A model generated the notes under the pieces. That model made no database searches, was not told the DNA's origin, and was given only the letters and a program-made list of their open reading frames with translations. 64,000 nt of DNA from Pseudomonas mendocina (GTDB lineage: Bacteria > Pseudomonadota > Gammaproteobacteria > Pseudomonadales > Pseudomonadaceae), in NCBI GenBank assembly GCA_037482215.1, contig CP148074.1, positions 4,278,001-4,342,000 of the forward strand, in the 5' to 3' direction. This document shows, one piece after another, positions 58,146 through 64,000 of this stretch; position 1 is the first letter of the stretch; each line of letters starts with the position of its first letter. Made by a program: the position numbers and the translations under genes.

Positions 58146-59042
58146 ATGCAAGACCTACTGGATGCCTACCTCGAACACCTGCGCAGTGAGCGCCAGCTCT
58201 CTCCCCATAGCCTGAGCGGCTATAACCAGGACCTGAGCAAAGTCCTGAGCTTTTGTCAGACCGAACACATGCAGCACTGGCGTGAGCTGGACAGCGCTCA
58301 GCTGCGCCGCCTGATCGGCCGCCTGCACATGCAGGGGCAATCCAGCCGCAGCCTGGCCCGCCTGCTCTCGGCAACACGCGGCTTGTACCGCTACCTGATT
58401 CGCGAAGGCCATTGCGAAAGCGATCCAGCCAGCGGCCTGACACCACCAAAAGGCGAACGGCGCCTGCCCAGAACGCTGGACACCGATCGCACCGCACAAC
58501 TGCTGGATGGTGCGCTGGAAGACGACTTCATCGCCCTGCGTGATCAGGCCATGCTGGAACTGTTCTACTCCTCCGGCCTGCGCCTGTCGGAGCTGGTTAA
58601 CCTCAACCTCGACGATTTGGACCTGCCCTCAGGTCTGGTGCGCGTGCTCGGTAAAGGCAACAAAACCCGAGAACTGCCGGTGGGCAGCAAAGCCCGTAAA
58701 GCCTTGGAGAACTGGCTGCCTCTGCGAGCCATGGCCCGACCTGCTGACGGTGCTGTATTTATCAGCCAACAGGGCCGACGCATTGGCCCTCGCGCCGTAC
58801 AGTTACGGGTACGTCAGGCTGGAGTGCGCGAACTGGGGCAACACGTGCACCCTCACATGCTGCGACACAGTTTCGCCAGCCATATGCTGGAGTCGTCCCA
58901 AGACCTACGTGCCGTGCAAGAACTCCTTGGCCATGCCGACATTGCCACGACTCAGGTTTATACCCACTTGGACTTCCAACACCTGGCAGCGGTTTACGAT
59001 CAAGCTCACCCAAGGGCTAAACGCAAGGACAGCAGCGAATGA
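58146..59042 (+). CDS. xerC: Tyrosine recombinase XerC
   Basis: A 298-residue site-specific recombinase that resolves chromosome dimers at dif with XerD and FtsK (called Sss in some pseudomonads). N-terminal core-binding domain (about 1-90). Catalytic residues: Arg in [13 protein letters not shown], Lys in LGKGNKTR, His-x-x-Arg in [14 protein letters not shown], His in [10 protein letters not shown] and the nucleophile Tyr in [10 protein letters not shown]. Overlaps the HAD gene by 4 bases. Confidence 0.96.
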   Translation: MQDLLDAYLEHLRSERQLSPHSLSGYNQDLSKVLSFCQTEHMQHWRELDSAQLRRLIGRLHMQGQSSRSLARLLSATRGLYRYLIREGHCESDPASGLTPPKGERRLPRTLDTDRTAQLLDGALEDDFIALRDQAMLELFYSSGLRLSELVNLNLDDLDLPSGLVRVLGKGNKTRELPVGSKARKALENWLPLRAMARPADGAVFISQQGRRIGPRAVQLRVRQAGVRELGQHVHPHMLRHSFASHMLESSQDLRAVQELLGHADIATTQVYTHLDFQHLAAVYDQAHPRAKRKDSSE

Positions 59043-59734
59043 GTATTCAACTGATCACCTTCGATCTGGACGACACGCTGTGGGATGTTGCCCCCGCCAT
59101 TGAGGCGGCCGAAATCGTCTTGCGTGACTGGCTGGCCACCTATGCACCTCGGCTGGGTGCGTTGCCATTCGAAGACTACTGGAAGATTCGCAGCGCCCTA
59201 TTAGCCGAAGACCCCGGCCTCAAGCACCGCATCAGTGAACTGCGCCGCCGCGCCTTAGCCCACGCCCTGCACAGCGCTGGCTACGCAGCCTCACAAGCGC
59301 AAACCTTGGCCGAAGAGGCCTTTGAAACGTTCTTGGAGGCCCGCAACCGGGTCGAGTTGTACAGCGATGCACGGCCCACGCTGCACAGCCTGGCACAGGA
59401 CTTTCAACTGGGGGTTATCACCAATGGCAATGCGGATGTACACCGCATCGGCATCGCAGACTATTTTCAATTTGCCTTAAACGCTGAAGAGCTGGGCATC
59501 GGCAAACCCGATCCTATTCCCTTCCAAGAGGCCCTTAAGCGCGCAGGCAGCAGCGCCGAGCTGGCCGTGCATATCGGCGACCACCCAACCGACGACATCG
59601 CCGGTGCTCAGGGCGCCGGACTACGTGCCATCTGGTTCAACCCACAGGGCAAAACCTGGGAAGCCGACTATCAGCCTGACGCCGAAATCCGCAGCCTCTC
59701 GCAACTCCCAGAGCTGCTCAAGCGCTGGAGCTAA
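59039..59734 (+). CDS. HAD-family hydrolase (YigB type)
   Basis: A 231-residue phosphatase. Motif I DLDDTLWD (Asp nucleophile about 9), motif II in [15 protein letters not shown], motif III Lys in [12 protein letters not shown], and motif [22 protein letters not shown]. The cap (about 20-100) and sequence resemble E. coli YigB, an FMN phosphatase. Its position after xerC is the same as in E. coli, supporting this assignment. Confidence 0.93.
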   Translation: MSIQLITFDLDDTLWDVAPAIEAAEIVLRDWLATYAPRLGALPFEDYWKIRSALLAEDPGLKHRISELRRRALAHALHSAGYAASQAQTLAEEAFETFLEARNRVELYSDARPTLHSLAQDFQLGVITNGNADVHRIGIADYFQFALNAEELGIGKPDPIPFQEALKRAGSSAELAVHIGDHPTDDIAGAQGAGLRAIWFNPQGKTWEADYQPDAEIRSLSQLPELLKRWS

Positions 59735-59749
59735 ACCGCACCCCATAGA

Positions 59750-59783
59750 AAAAAACCCGTAACCATAAGGTATACGGGTTTTC
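59750..59783. terminator. Bidirectional terminator between HAD gene and sutA
   Basis: AAAAACCCGTA / TACGGGTTTTC with an 11-base loop lies between convergent genes, with A and T runs on both sides. Confidence 0.85.
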
Positions 59784-59794
59784 TTTAAGCCAGC

Positions 59795-60124
59795 TTAGAT
59801 AGGGCGGCTGCCGTATTTGCTGTCTGGCTTCTTGGGCGGATCAGCCACGACGTTCGGCTCAACCTCCTGAACCTTACCGCCACGGGCCAGAAACTCCTCC
59901 ATCGCGCGCGCCAGCGCATCACGATCCTTCTGCTTGGCCTCGATGCTCGGCAACTCGTCTACATCGACAACAGCCTTGGCCTTCTTGCTTTTGGCCGCCG
60001 GTGCGATCTCGTCATCACCCTCGATGTCATCAGCACCATCAACATCATCAGCCGCGGCCAGTTCTTCGCCTTCGTCTTCGTCAGCGCCGTCTAACTCGTC
60101 GTGTTCCAGATCTTCGTCGCTCAT
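59795..60124 (-). CDS. sutA: Transcriptional regulator SutA
   Basis: A 109-residue acidic protein. The acidic N-terminus (DEDLEHDELDGADEDEGEEL) is disordered, a central helix (EAKQKDRDALARAMEEFLAR) follows, and the C-terminal tail ends PPKKPDSKYGSRPI. In P. aeruginosa SutA binds RNA polymerase and supports expression of ribosomal and maintenance genes during slow growth. The conserved tail makes the call firm. Confidence 0.92.
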   Translation of the reverse strand: MSDEDLEHDELDGADEDEGEELAAADDVDGADDIEGDDEIAPAAKSKKAKAVVDVDELPSIEAKQKDRDALARAMEEFLARGGKVQEVEPNVVADPPKKPDSKYGSRPI

Positions 60125-60458
60125 GTTCCAACCTCATGACTTGCGAAAAGCAAAATAGTTATAGCCCAGCTGCGTCAGCTTTCTAACGTCGCCGGAAAAA
60201 ATCTTGGTGGTCAAACAGTGGCAGGCAAACTGCTCCATGCTCAACGGCGCGCATTCTAGCGTGCTGTAAAAAAAAACACAGGCCGCCGAGCTGACCAAAT
60301 CATCAAAAATCTCAGCAGCTGAGAGGGTCATGATTGCCATAAGTTTCAAGCCAAAGCCTCAAGGACAGGCCTTGGCTCCCATCAGCTGACGATCTGCACG
60401 CCCCATGCAGCATGCAAGCACCTGCTACCATAGACGCCCACACCGCCGATGCACCGCT
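60125..60458. other. Spacer upstream of sutA and the methyltransferase
   Basis: No supported gene over 330 bases. It should hold divergent promoters. A run of nine or ten A (around 60268) is present; a 71-codon frame on the minus strand has no recognisable family. Confidence 0.5.
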
Positions 60459-61406
60459 ATGACACCAGCTAACCTCAAGACCCTGCAAGAGCACCTACTA
60501 AACGCTCTCACCCCTGCCCCAACCGAAACCCGCCGCCTCTTTCACGGCCGGGGGCGCTGCTGGCCAGGGCTGGAACAGATCACAGTGGACTGGTTACAAG
60601 GCGTGCTGCTGGTAACGCTGTTCAAACCTGTGAGTGATGAGGTACTGGACGCACTACGCGCCATGCTGCTTGACTTGAGCAACAGTGAGGCCTGGCAAAC
60701 CAGCCAAGGGCACAGCCTGCTTGTGCAACTGCGCTACCTGCCGGAGAGCCCAAGCGAGTGGTTGCTGGGCGAGCCGCAGGACCACTGGGACATCTGCGAA
60801 CACGGCTTGAGCTACCGCCTTGATCTGGGCAAAAAGCAGAACAGCGGCTTGTTTCTGGACATGCGCCTGGGCCGCCAATGGGTGCAACAGCAGTCTGCCG
60901 GTAAACGGGTGCTCAACCTGTTTGCTTACACCTGCGGCTTCTCCGTAGCAGCCCTTGCAGGCGGAGCTCAGCAGGTGATCAATCTGGACATGGCCAAAGC
61001 AGCGCTGGCCCGTGGCCGTGATAATCACCGACTGAACCATCACGACCTGAGCAAGGTGTCATTCCTCGGCCACGACCTGTTTAACTCTTGGGGCAAACTG
61101 CGCAAATCCGGCCCGTACGACCTGATCATCATCGACCCGCCCTCCTTCCAGCGCGGCAGCTTTGTCCTCAGCAAGGACTACCCCAAAGTCCTGCGCCGCC
61201 TGCCCGAATTGCTCAGTGAAAACGGAACTGTCCTGGCCTGCAGCAACGACCCGGAAATCGGCCCGGAATATCTGATCAACGCAATGAACGAACAGGCCCC
61301 ACAACTCAAGTTTATCGAGCGCTTGGAGAACCCACCGGAGTTCCCGGATAGCAATCCGGATAGTGCGTTGAAGGCGTTGGTTTTTAGACGAGGGAGGAGT
61401 AGTTAG
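60459..61406 (+). CDS. Class I SAM-dependent methyltransferase (RlmI/RlmK-like)
   Basis: A 315-residue methyltransferase. SAM motif I is GKRVLNLFAYTCGFSVAAL (about 150-168), the acidic loop QQVINLDMAKAALARGRDNH follows and the catalytic motif is DLIIIDPPSFQ. These match the RlmI/RlmK group of rRNA-type methyltransferases; the exact substrate is not proved. The ATG at 60459 gives a family-like start; an extra 18 residues upstream (from 60405) lack support. Last normal gene before the CDI accessory segment. Confidence 0.88.
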   Translation: MTPANLKTLQEHLLNALTPAPTETRRLFHGRGRCWPGLEQITVDWLQGVLLVTLFKPVSDEVLDALRAMLLDLSNSEAWQTSQGHSLLVQLRYLPESPSEWLLGEPQDHWDICEHGLSYRLDLGKKQNSGLFLDMRLGRQWVQQQSAGKRVLNLFAYTCGFSVAALAGGAQQVINLDMAKAALARGRDNHRLNHHDLSKVSFLGHDLFNSWGKLRKSGPYDLIIIDPPSFQRGSFVLSKDYPKVLRRLPELLSENGTVLACSNDPEIGPEYLINAMNEQAPQLKFIERLENPPEFPDSNPDSALKALVFRRGRSS

Positions 61407-61631
61407 AAGCTGCGGGAGGGATTGAATTCATAGCGTGTCCGAAATATCGGAGGTAGTTCAATCTGTCCCTTTTCTCCTTTTCTCAGGACGTATCGAACCG
61501 CGAGCAATAAAGCGAAGGCCTCAAGCGTACCCATTACTGACCAAACCTCGTCGGTCAGCAAGGGCGGATGTCAGGAAGCATGGACACCCTAAGCATGTTA
61601 AGTAAGTGCCATTCAAATCTGCCCCCTTTTC
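61407..61631. other. Spacer with AATAAATCTGTCCCC-type element remnants
   Basis: No gene seen. Contains TCAATCTGTCCCTTTTC at 61459-61475 and, next to the orphan immunity gene, AAATCTGCCCCCTTTTC at 61615-61631. Both are decayed copies of the element listed below. Confidence 0.5.
61459..61476 (+). repeat. Decayed copy of the AATCTGTCCCCTTTT element
   Basis: CAATCTGTCCCTTTTCTC differs by small changes from the consensus AATAAATCTGTCCCCTTTT found elsewhere in this segment. Confidence 0.6.
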
Positions 61632-61632
61632 T
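61614..61632 (+). repeat. Decayed copy of the element at the end of the orphan immunity gene
   Basis: CAAATCTGCCCCCTTTTCT ends exactly where the orphan immunity gene stops (TAA at 61632-61634 on the minus strand). Confidence 0.65.
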
Positions 61633-61928
61633 TAAACCTTGAAGGATAAGAAAAAACACAATATGTACACAATTAGCGAAAAACCAGCCAAAACAGCACG
61701 ACAAACAGGATCATCATCCTTTTCAAACCCACTAGGGCCAATTGATACTCGCCCCCCCCTTACATAAGAAAATACTGCTTGACCGAACCACACCTGCCCA
61801 AATGTAGCACTAACAAGCTCATACCCCCCTCCTCCCAATCTTAAAACGCAATTTAGCACTATACCTAGCAACAAAACAAACCCAACCAAGAACCTACTCT
61901 TATACATAAATAAATTAAAATCACTCAC
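61632..61928 (-). CDS. Putative orphan immunity membrane protein
   Basis: A 98-residue protein with two or three hydrophobic segments (FLVGFVLLLGIVLNCVL and AVLAGFSLIVYILCFFLSF). It starts with GTG at 61928, overlapping the stop of the toxin-tip fragment upstream (GGTGAGTGA). A small membrane protein directly coupled to a toxin end is typical of immunity to pore-forming or membrane-active CDI tips. It looks intact although its toxin is truncated, as expected for an orphan immunity gene. Confidence 0.6.
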   Translation of the reverse strand: MSDFNLFMYKSRFLVGFVLLLGIVLNCVLRLGGGGYELVSATFGQVWFGQAVFSYVRGGRVSIGPSGFEKDDDPVCRAVLAGFSLIVYILCFFLSFKV

Positions 61929-62128
61929 CTTTATAAAACTCTTTCGAAGCGCCCACTAAAACATCCCAAGTTCCGGCAGCACCAACAGCATTAGACACTT
62001 TTGAAGCGACATTTTCAGGAAGGCCTAAACGCTTTATAAAACGCCCAAAACCATCACTTAACGCCTCAGCAGTAACAGCCTCTGGAAAGTCCCCTTTCAA
62101 ATAACCAGATAATAATGATGCGAAAAAG
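61921..62128 (-). pseudogene. Orphan CdiA-CT fragment 2 (5' truncated)
   Basis: The frame ...LSGYLKGDFPEAVTAEAL then SDGFGRFIKRLGLPENVASK and SNAVGAAGTWDVLVGASKEF ends at TGA 61921-61923. It has no start codon and begins where the inverted repeat at 62121 ends. It reads like a CDI/polymorphic toxin C-terminus cut off at its 5' side, followed by its own overlapping immunity gene. Toxin activity cannot be named. Confidence 0.6.
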
Positions 62129-62190
62129 GGGACAGATTTATTTATTCACGCTTTCACCGCCAGAAAAATAAATCTGTCCCCTTTTCTCGC
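62120..62190. repeat. Inverted pair of AATAAATCTGTCCCC elements
   Basis: GCGAAAAAGGGGACAGATTT (62120-62139) and its near-complement AAATCTGTCCCC-TTTTCTCGC (62170-62190) face each other across about 30 bases. The arms match except for one or two bases. This is a REP/palindrome-like structure linked to the transposase fragment next to it. Confidence 0.8.
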
Positions 62191-62191
62191 G

Positions 62192-62331
62192 AAGACATCC
62201 TTCAACTCTCGCAGGTCAGTAATGTACCGCTGATAATCCTCCTCATCAGCAAACACCACTTGCCTGTTGTGCCCTCGCTGAACCACATGATGTGGATAGT
62301 TTGGCAAAACGATACGCCCCATCCTTGGCAT
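62192..62331 (-). pseudogene. Truncated REP-associated tyrosine transposase (RAYT)
   Basis: From ATG 62331 (AGGAGG upstream) the frame reads MPRMGRIVLPNYPHHVVQRG, then HNRQVVFADEEDYQRYITDL and RELKDVF. This is the N-terminus of the Y1-transposase RAYT family, with the HVVQRGHNRQ motif carrying part of the HUH-like site. After about 46 residues it runs into the inverted repeat and stops at 62146. The catalytic Tyr region is missing, so the gene is dead. Confidence 0.8.
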
Positions 62332-62396
62332 AACCACCTCCTCACTTGAGGCCTTCAGCTTAGACGGGCTATGAATAATTTATCCTTCATATTTTT

Positions 62397-62420
62397 CTGG
62401 AAAATAAATCTGTCCCATTT
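62397..62420 (+). repeat. Copy of the element truncating orphan fragment 1
   Basis: GGAAAATAAATCTGTCCCATTT (62399-62420) differs from the consensus by one base. The toxin-tip reading frame upstream on the minus strand ends in this element. Confidence 0.75.
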
Positions 62421-62572
62421 CTCTTAAATATTTGGCCATACCCAAGATCGTCCCAATTATCACGCAATATTCGCCAGTCAGTAGCATTTGTACGAACAAC
62501 ACCTGTCCTCGTCGTACCTGAAGACGCAACAGGCGTGGGCGGCACAACTTCGCCAGTTGCTTTTGGACCAAC
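62402..62572 (-). pseudogene. Orphan CdiA-CT fragment 1 (nuclease-type tip, 3' truncated)
   Basis: Immediately after the immunity gene stop, the minus strand in the frame beginning at 62572 reads VGPKATGEVVPPTPVASSGT, then TRTGVVRTNATDWRILRDNW and DDLGYGQIF before it hits the repeat element. From memory, similar stretches (TNPADWRxLRDxWDxxGYGxIL) begin HNH-type polymorphic nuclease toxins in Pseudomonas CDI and Rhs proteins. It has no start codon and its catalytic part is absent, so it is a displaced, broken toxin module. Confidence 0.6.
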
Positions 62573-62576
62573 TTAA

Positions 62577-62798
62577 TTATAGCTGTTGTAAATTTTTAAC
62601 TGCCTGACTCAACATAGACATAAATTCTTCAAGCTCAAAACTCCACTTCCCGCCTTCAGCAGGCGGGTATATTTCGATTTCAACTGGTCTTCCTGGTTCG
62701 TGGGATACTTCAGCTAGTTGATCAGTTCCCAACCAGATTTCGAAAACCAAATTTTCTCGATCTGGAGGGCTACTCATCAAAGAGGTTAGATGTGTCAT
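62577..62798 (-). CDS. CdiI-like immunity protein
   Basis: A 73-residue soluble acidic protein (MTHLTSLMSSPPDRENLVFE at the start, EIEIYPPAEGGKWSFELEEF in the middle). Its ATG overlaps the toxin gene stop by 4 bases (ATGA), as usual for cdiA-cdiI pairs, and it should bind and neutralise the toxin tip in the cytosol. No paralogue is seen in the window. The call rests on location, size and overlap, with some general likeness to small CdiI proteins. Confidence 0.72.
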   Translation of the reverse strand: MTHLTSLMSSPPDRENLVFEIWLGTDQLAEVSHEPGRPVEIEIYPPAEGGKWSFELEEFMSMLSQAVKNLQQL

Positions 62799-64000
62799 GG
62801 CTTCGGCGGCTCCAACAGACCAATAAATTTCCCACTAGCATCGTAGCGAAGCCCCCTTCCGTCGGGAGCAACTACATCCATAACTTTCCCAAACCTCCCG
62901 GTGTCTTTGTAGGTTATGGTCGACGCGGGATTACTCAAAATATCATCAGCTATTTTTTGACCTTGAGCATTGATTTCGGAAGGACTCCCTTTAACGCTAG
63001 GGAATGCGCTACCTTCTCGGCTGCCATGCTTCTGGAGCGCTCGGCCAGCTAGTGAAAGCTGCCCTGATTTATCCGCGGGGTCCAACACTTTTCCCGCACT
63101 AGACAAATCATCAATGGTTTTCCCTGCCAACGAGCGGCCTTTTGCCCCCACGCCTTTCCAATACTCTACCGCCTTCTCAAACTGACTAATACCCGCGGGA
63201 GTAGGTGTTCCTGCCGGCCTCACATACGACTGGGATTTCCCACCAACAGCTCCGCCCGCAATCAAGGAGAACCGGTCCATGCTCGGAGCCCATTCCCCGA
63301 TCACATCGCTCAGGTGCACATAGCTGGTCAACGCTCGCTCGACCAGCGTGGCTTTGTAGCCCTCGCAGGTTGAGGTCGAGCATTGCATGGCCATCAACGC
63401 GTCAAGGCTGCCGGCAACCTGGTCTCTGCGATACTTCGCCATCATGGACCCGCTGGTCGTCATAGCGACGTCGAACAGTTCCTGGCTTTCAGCGTCATAA
63501 CCGCCACTGATCCACTTTTGTTCCTGACATTTCCCAGCATCCACCCCAGTGCACGAGGCCATGTCTTGGTCGAGGGATTTAACGTCCGGATGTTCTAGGT
63601 AGTTATATTGCGTTGAATTCTTAGCAACCCAAGATCCAACCTGCATATCCTTCTCATCACCGCCCTGTGCGGTTGCCGTAAGCACCCCAAGTACTTGCGA
63701 ATTCATCACGAGCAGACTTTTCTTCTGCTCCGGATCCATTTTTCCATACCAGTCAGAAAGGCTGTCAACCAGCGCCTCGTTAGCCCCAGCGGCTAACGCG
63801 CCTGTCTTGAAGTCACCACCTGCAGCTTCAGCAGCAAGACCACCAACAATTGCATGTAAACCTATCTTGGCAGGGCTTCCGTTTTTAAGGTCCCACCTGT
63901 TGGGGGCTGATATATCACCAGCCCAGTTGAAACCAGCAGCGGCAAAAGTACTTGCAAGACTTGCACGTAAAACATTGCTTACTGTGCTATCTCCCCCGAG
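62795..64000 (-). CDS. cdiA: CdiA-like contact-dependent toxin, C-terminal part (cut by window end)
   Basis: At least 401 codons, open to the right edge with no start in the window. The segment GLHAIVGGLAAEAAGGDFKT (about 63807-63866) and NEALVDSLSDWYGKMDPEQK, then GSWVAKNSTQYNYLEHPDVK are typical of the pre-toxin region of Pseudomonas CdiA/filamentous hemagglutinin proteins. The last 100 or so residues form the toxin: SLAGRALQKHGSREGSAFPS, then INAQGQKIADDILSNPASTI, GRFGKVMDVVAPDGRGLRYD and a terminal GLLEPPKP. From memory the tip resembles small RNase-type (BECR-fold) CDI tips, not proved. It is delivered by an outer-membrane CdiB partner, not in the window, into touching cells. Confidence 0.85.
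   Translation of the reverse strand, partial: LGGDSTVSNVLRASLASTFAAAGFNWAGDISAPNRWDLKNGSPAKIGLHAIVGGLAAEAAGGDFKTGALAAGANEALVDSLSDWYGKMDPEQKKSLLVMNSQVLGVLTATAQGGDEKDMQVGSWVAKNSTQYNYLEHPDVKSLDQDMASCTGVDAGKCQEQKWISGGYDAESQELFDVAMTTSGSMMAKYRRDQVAGSLDALMAMQCSTSTCEGYKATLVERALTSYVHLSDVIGEWAPSMDRFSLIAGGAVGGKSQSYVRPAGTPTPAGISQFEKAVEYWKGVGAKGRSLAGKTIDDLSSAGKVLDPADKSGQLSLAGRALQKHGSREGSAFPSVKGSPSEINAQGQKIADDILSNPASTITYKDTGRFGKVMDVVAPDGRGLRYDASGKFIGLLEPPKP

Noticed and set aside
62380..62571. A 63-codon minus-strand frame overlapping orphan fragment 1
   Set aside because: Another frame of the same strand gives the toxin-like sequence; this one has no likeness and a Leu/Arg-rich shadow composition.
61407..64000. 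CRISPR array or integron-like array in the repeat-rich right end
   Set aside because: The repeats are few, unevenly spaced and in mixed orientation; they fit REP/RAYT-type elements better.

Overview
The window reads as a chromosomal segment of a Pseudomonas species or a close relative. The evidence is gene content and order typical of that genus: glpT, ubiD, rho, trxA, ppx, ppk, hemB, then an algP/rsd/hemYXDC/algR/algZ/argH cluster, then cyaA, rnk, cyaY, lptM, lysA, dapF, a DUF484 gene, xerC, a HAD hydrolase and sutA. The species cannot be fixed from sequence reading alone.

Layout. 0.1-5.1 kb: quinone oxidoreductase, glpT, a ferredoxin-type reductase and ubiD. 5.2-20.3 kb: an accessory operon on the minus strand. 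It encodes a roughly 3,000-residue repetitive surface-type protein with an N-terminal LEPRVLFDGA motif, a TolC-like outer membrane lipoprotein, two HlyD-like adaptors (one with a cytosolic N-terminal domain) and an M50 (site-2-protease type) membrane protein. No ABC ATPase is present. A perfect ANR-type box (TTGAC-N4-ATCAA) lies upstream with a well-placed -10 element. This is the most unusual system in the window. 20.4-36.9 kb: housekeeping genes (rho, trxA, ppx, ppk, hemB), a sterol-desaturase-family protein, elbB, a thioesterase, a YaiI-type protein, a cytochrome c/FTR1 iron permease, a LysE exporter, TerC, MscS and an ABC-F ATPase. 37-46.3 kb: algP, an FKBP isomerase, rsd, hemY-hemX-hemD-hemC and the algR-algZ two-component pair. 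46.6-61.4 kb: argH, a P-loop kinase-like gene, a GNAT, cyaA, rnk, cyaY, an AraC regulator, and the lptM-lysA-dapF-DUF484-xerC-HAD run, then sutA and a methyltransferase.

61.4-64.0 kb: the 3' end of a contact-dependent inhibition locus on the minus strand. It holds the C-terminal part of a CdiA-like protein (cut by the window end), its overlapping small immunity gene, and two degenerate toxin-tip fragments. One fragment still has an overlapping membrane-protein gene that is a candidate immunity gene. The fragments are separated by a truncated REP-associated tyrosine transposase and by several copies of an AATAAATCTGTCCCC-type element.

Functional links. Heme genes (hemB, hemC, hemD, with hemX and hemY alongside) and the AlgZ/AlgR pair lie close to cyaA, whose cAMP activates Vfr in pseudomonads. 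Lysine and cell-wall precursor genes (lysA, dapF) precede xerC. ppx and ppk are convergent and balance polyphosphate. The giant-protein operon appears to carry its own dedicated export machinery and probably responds to low oxygen.
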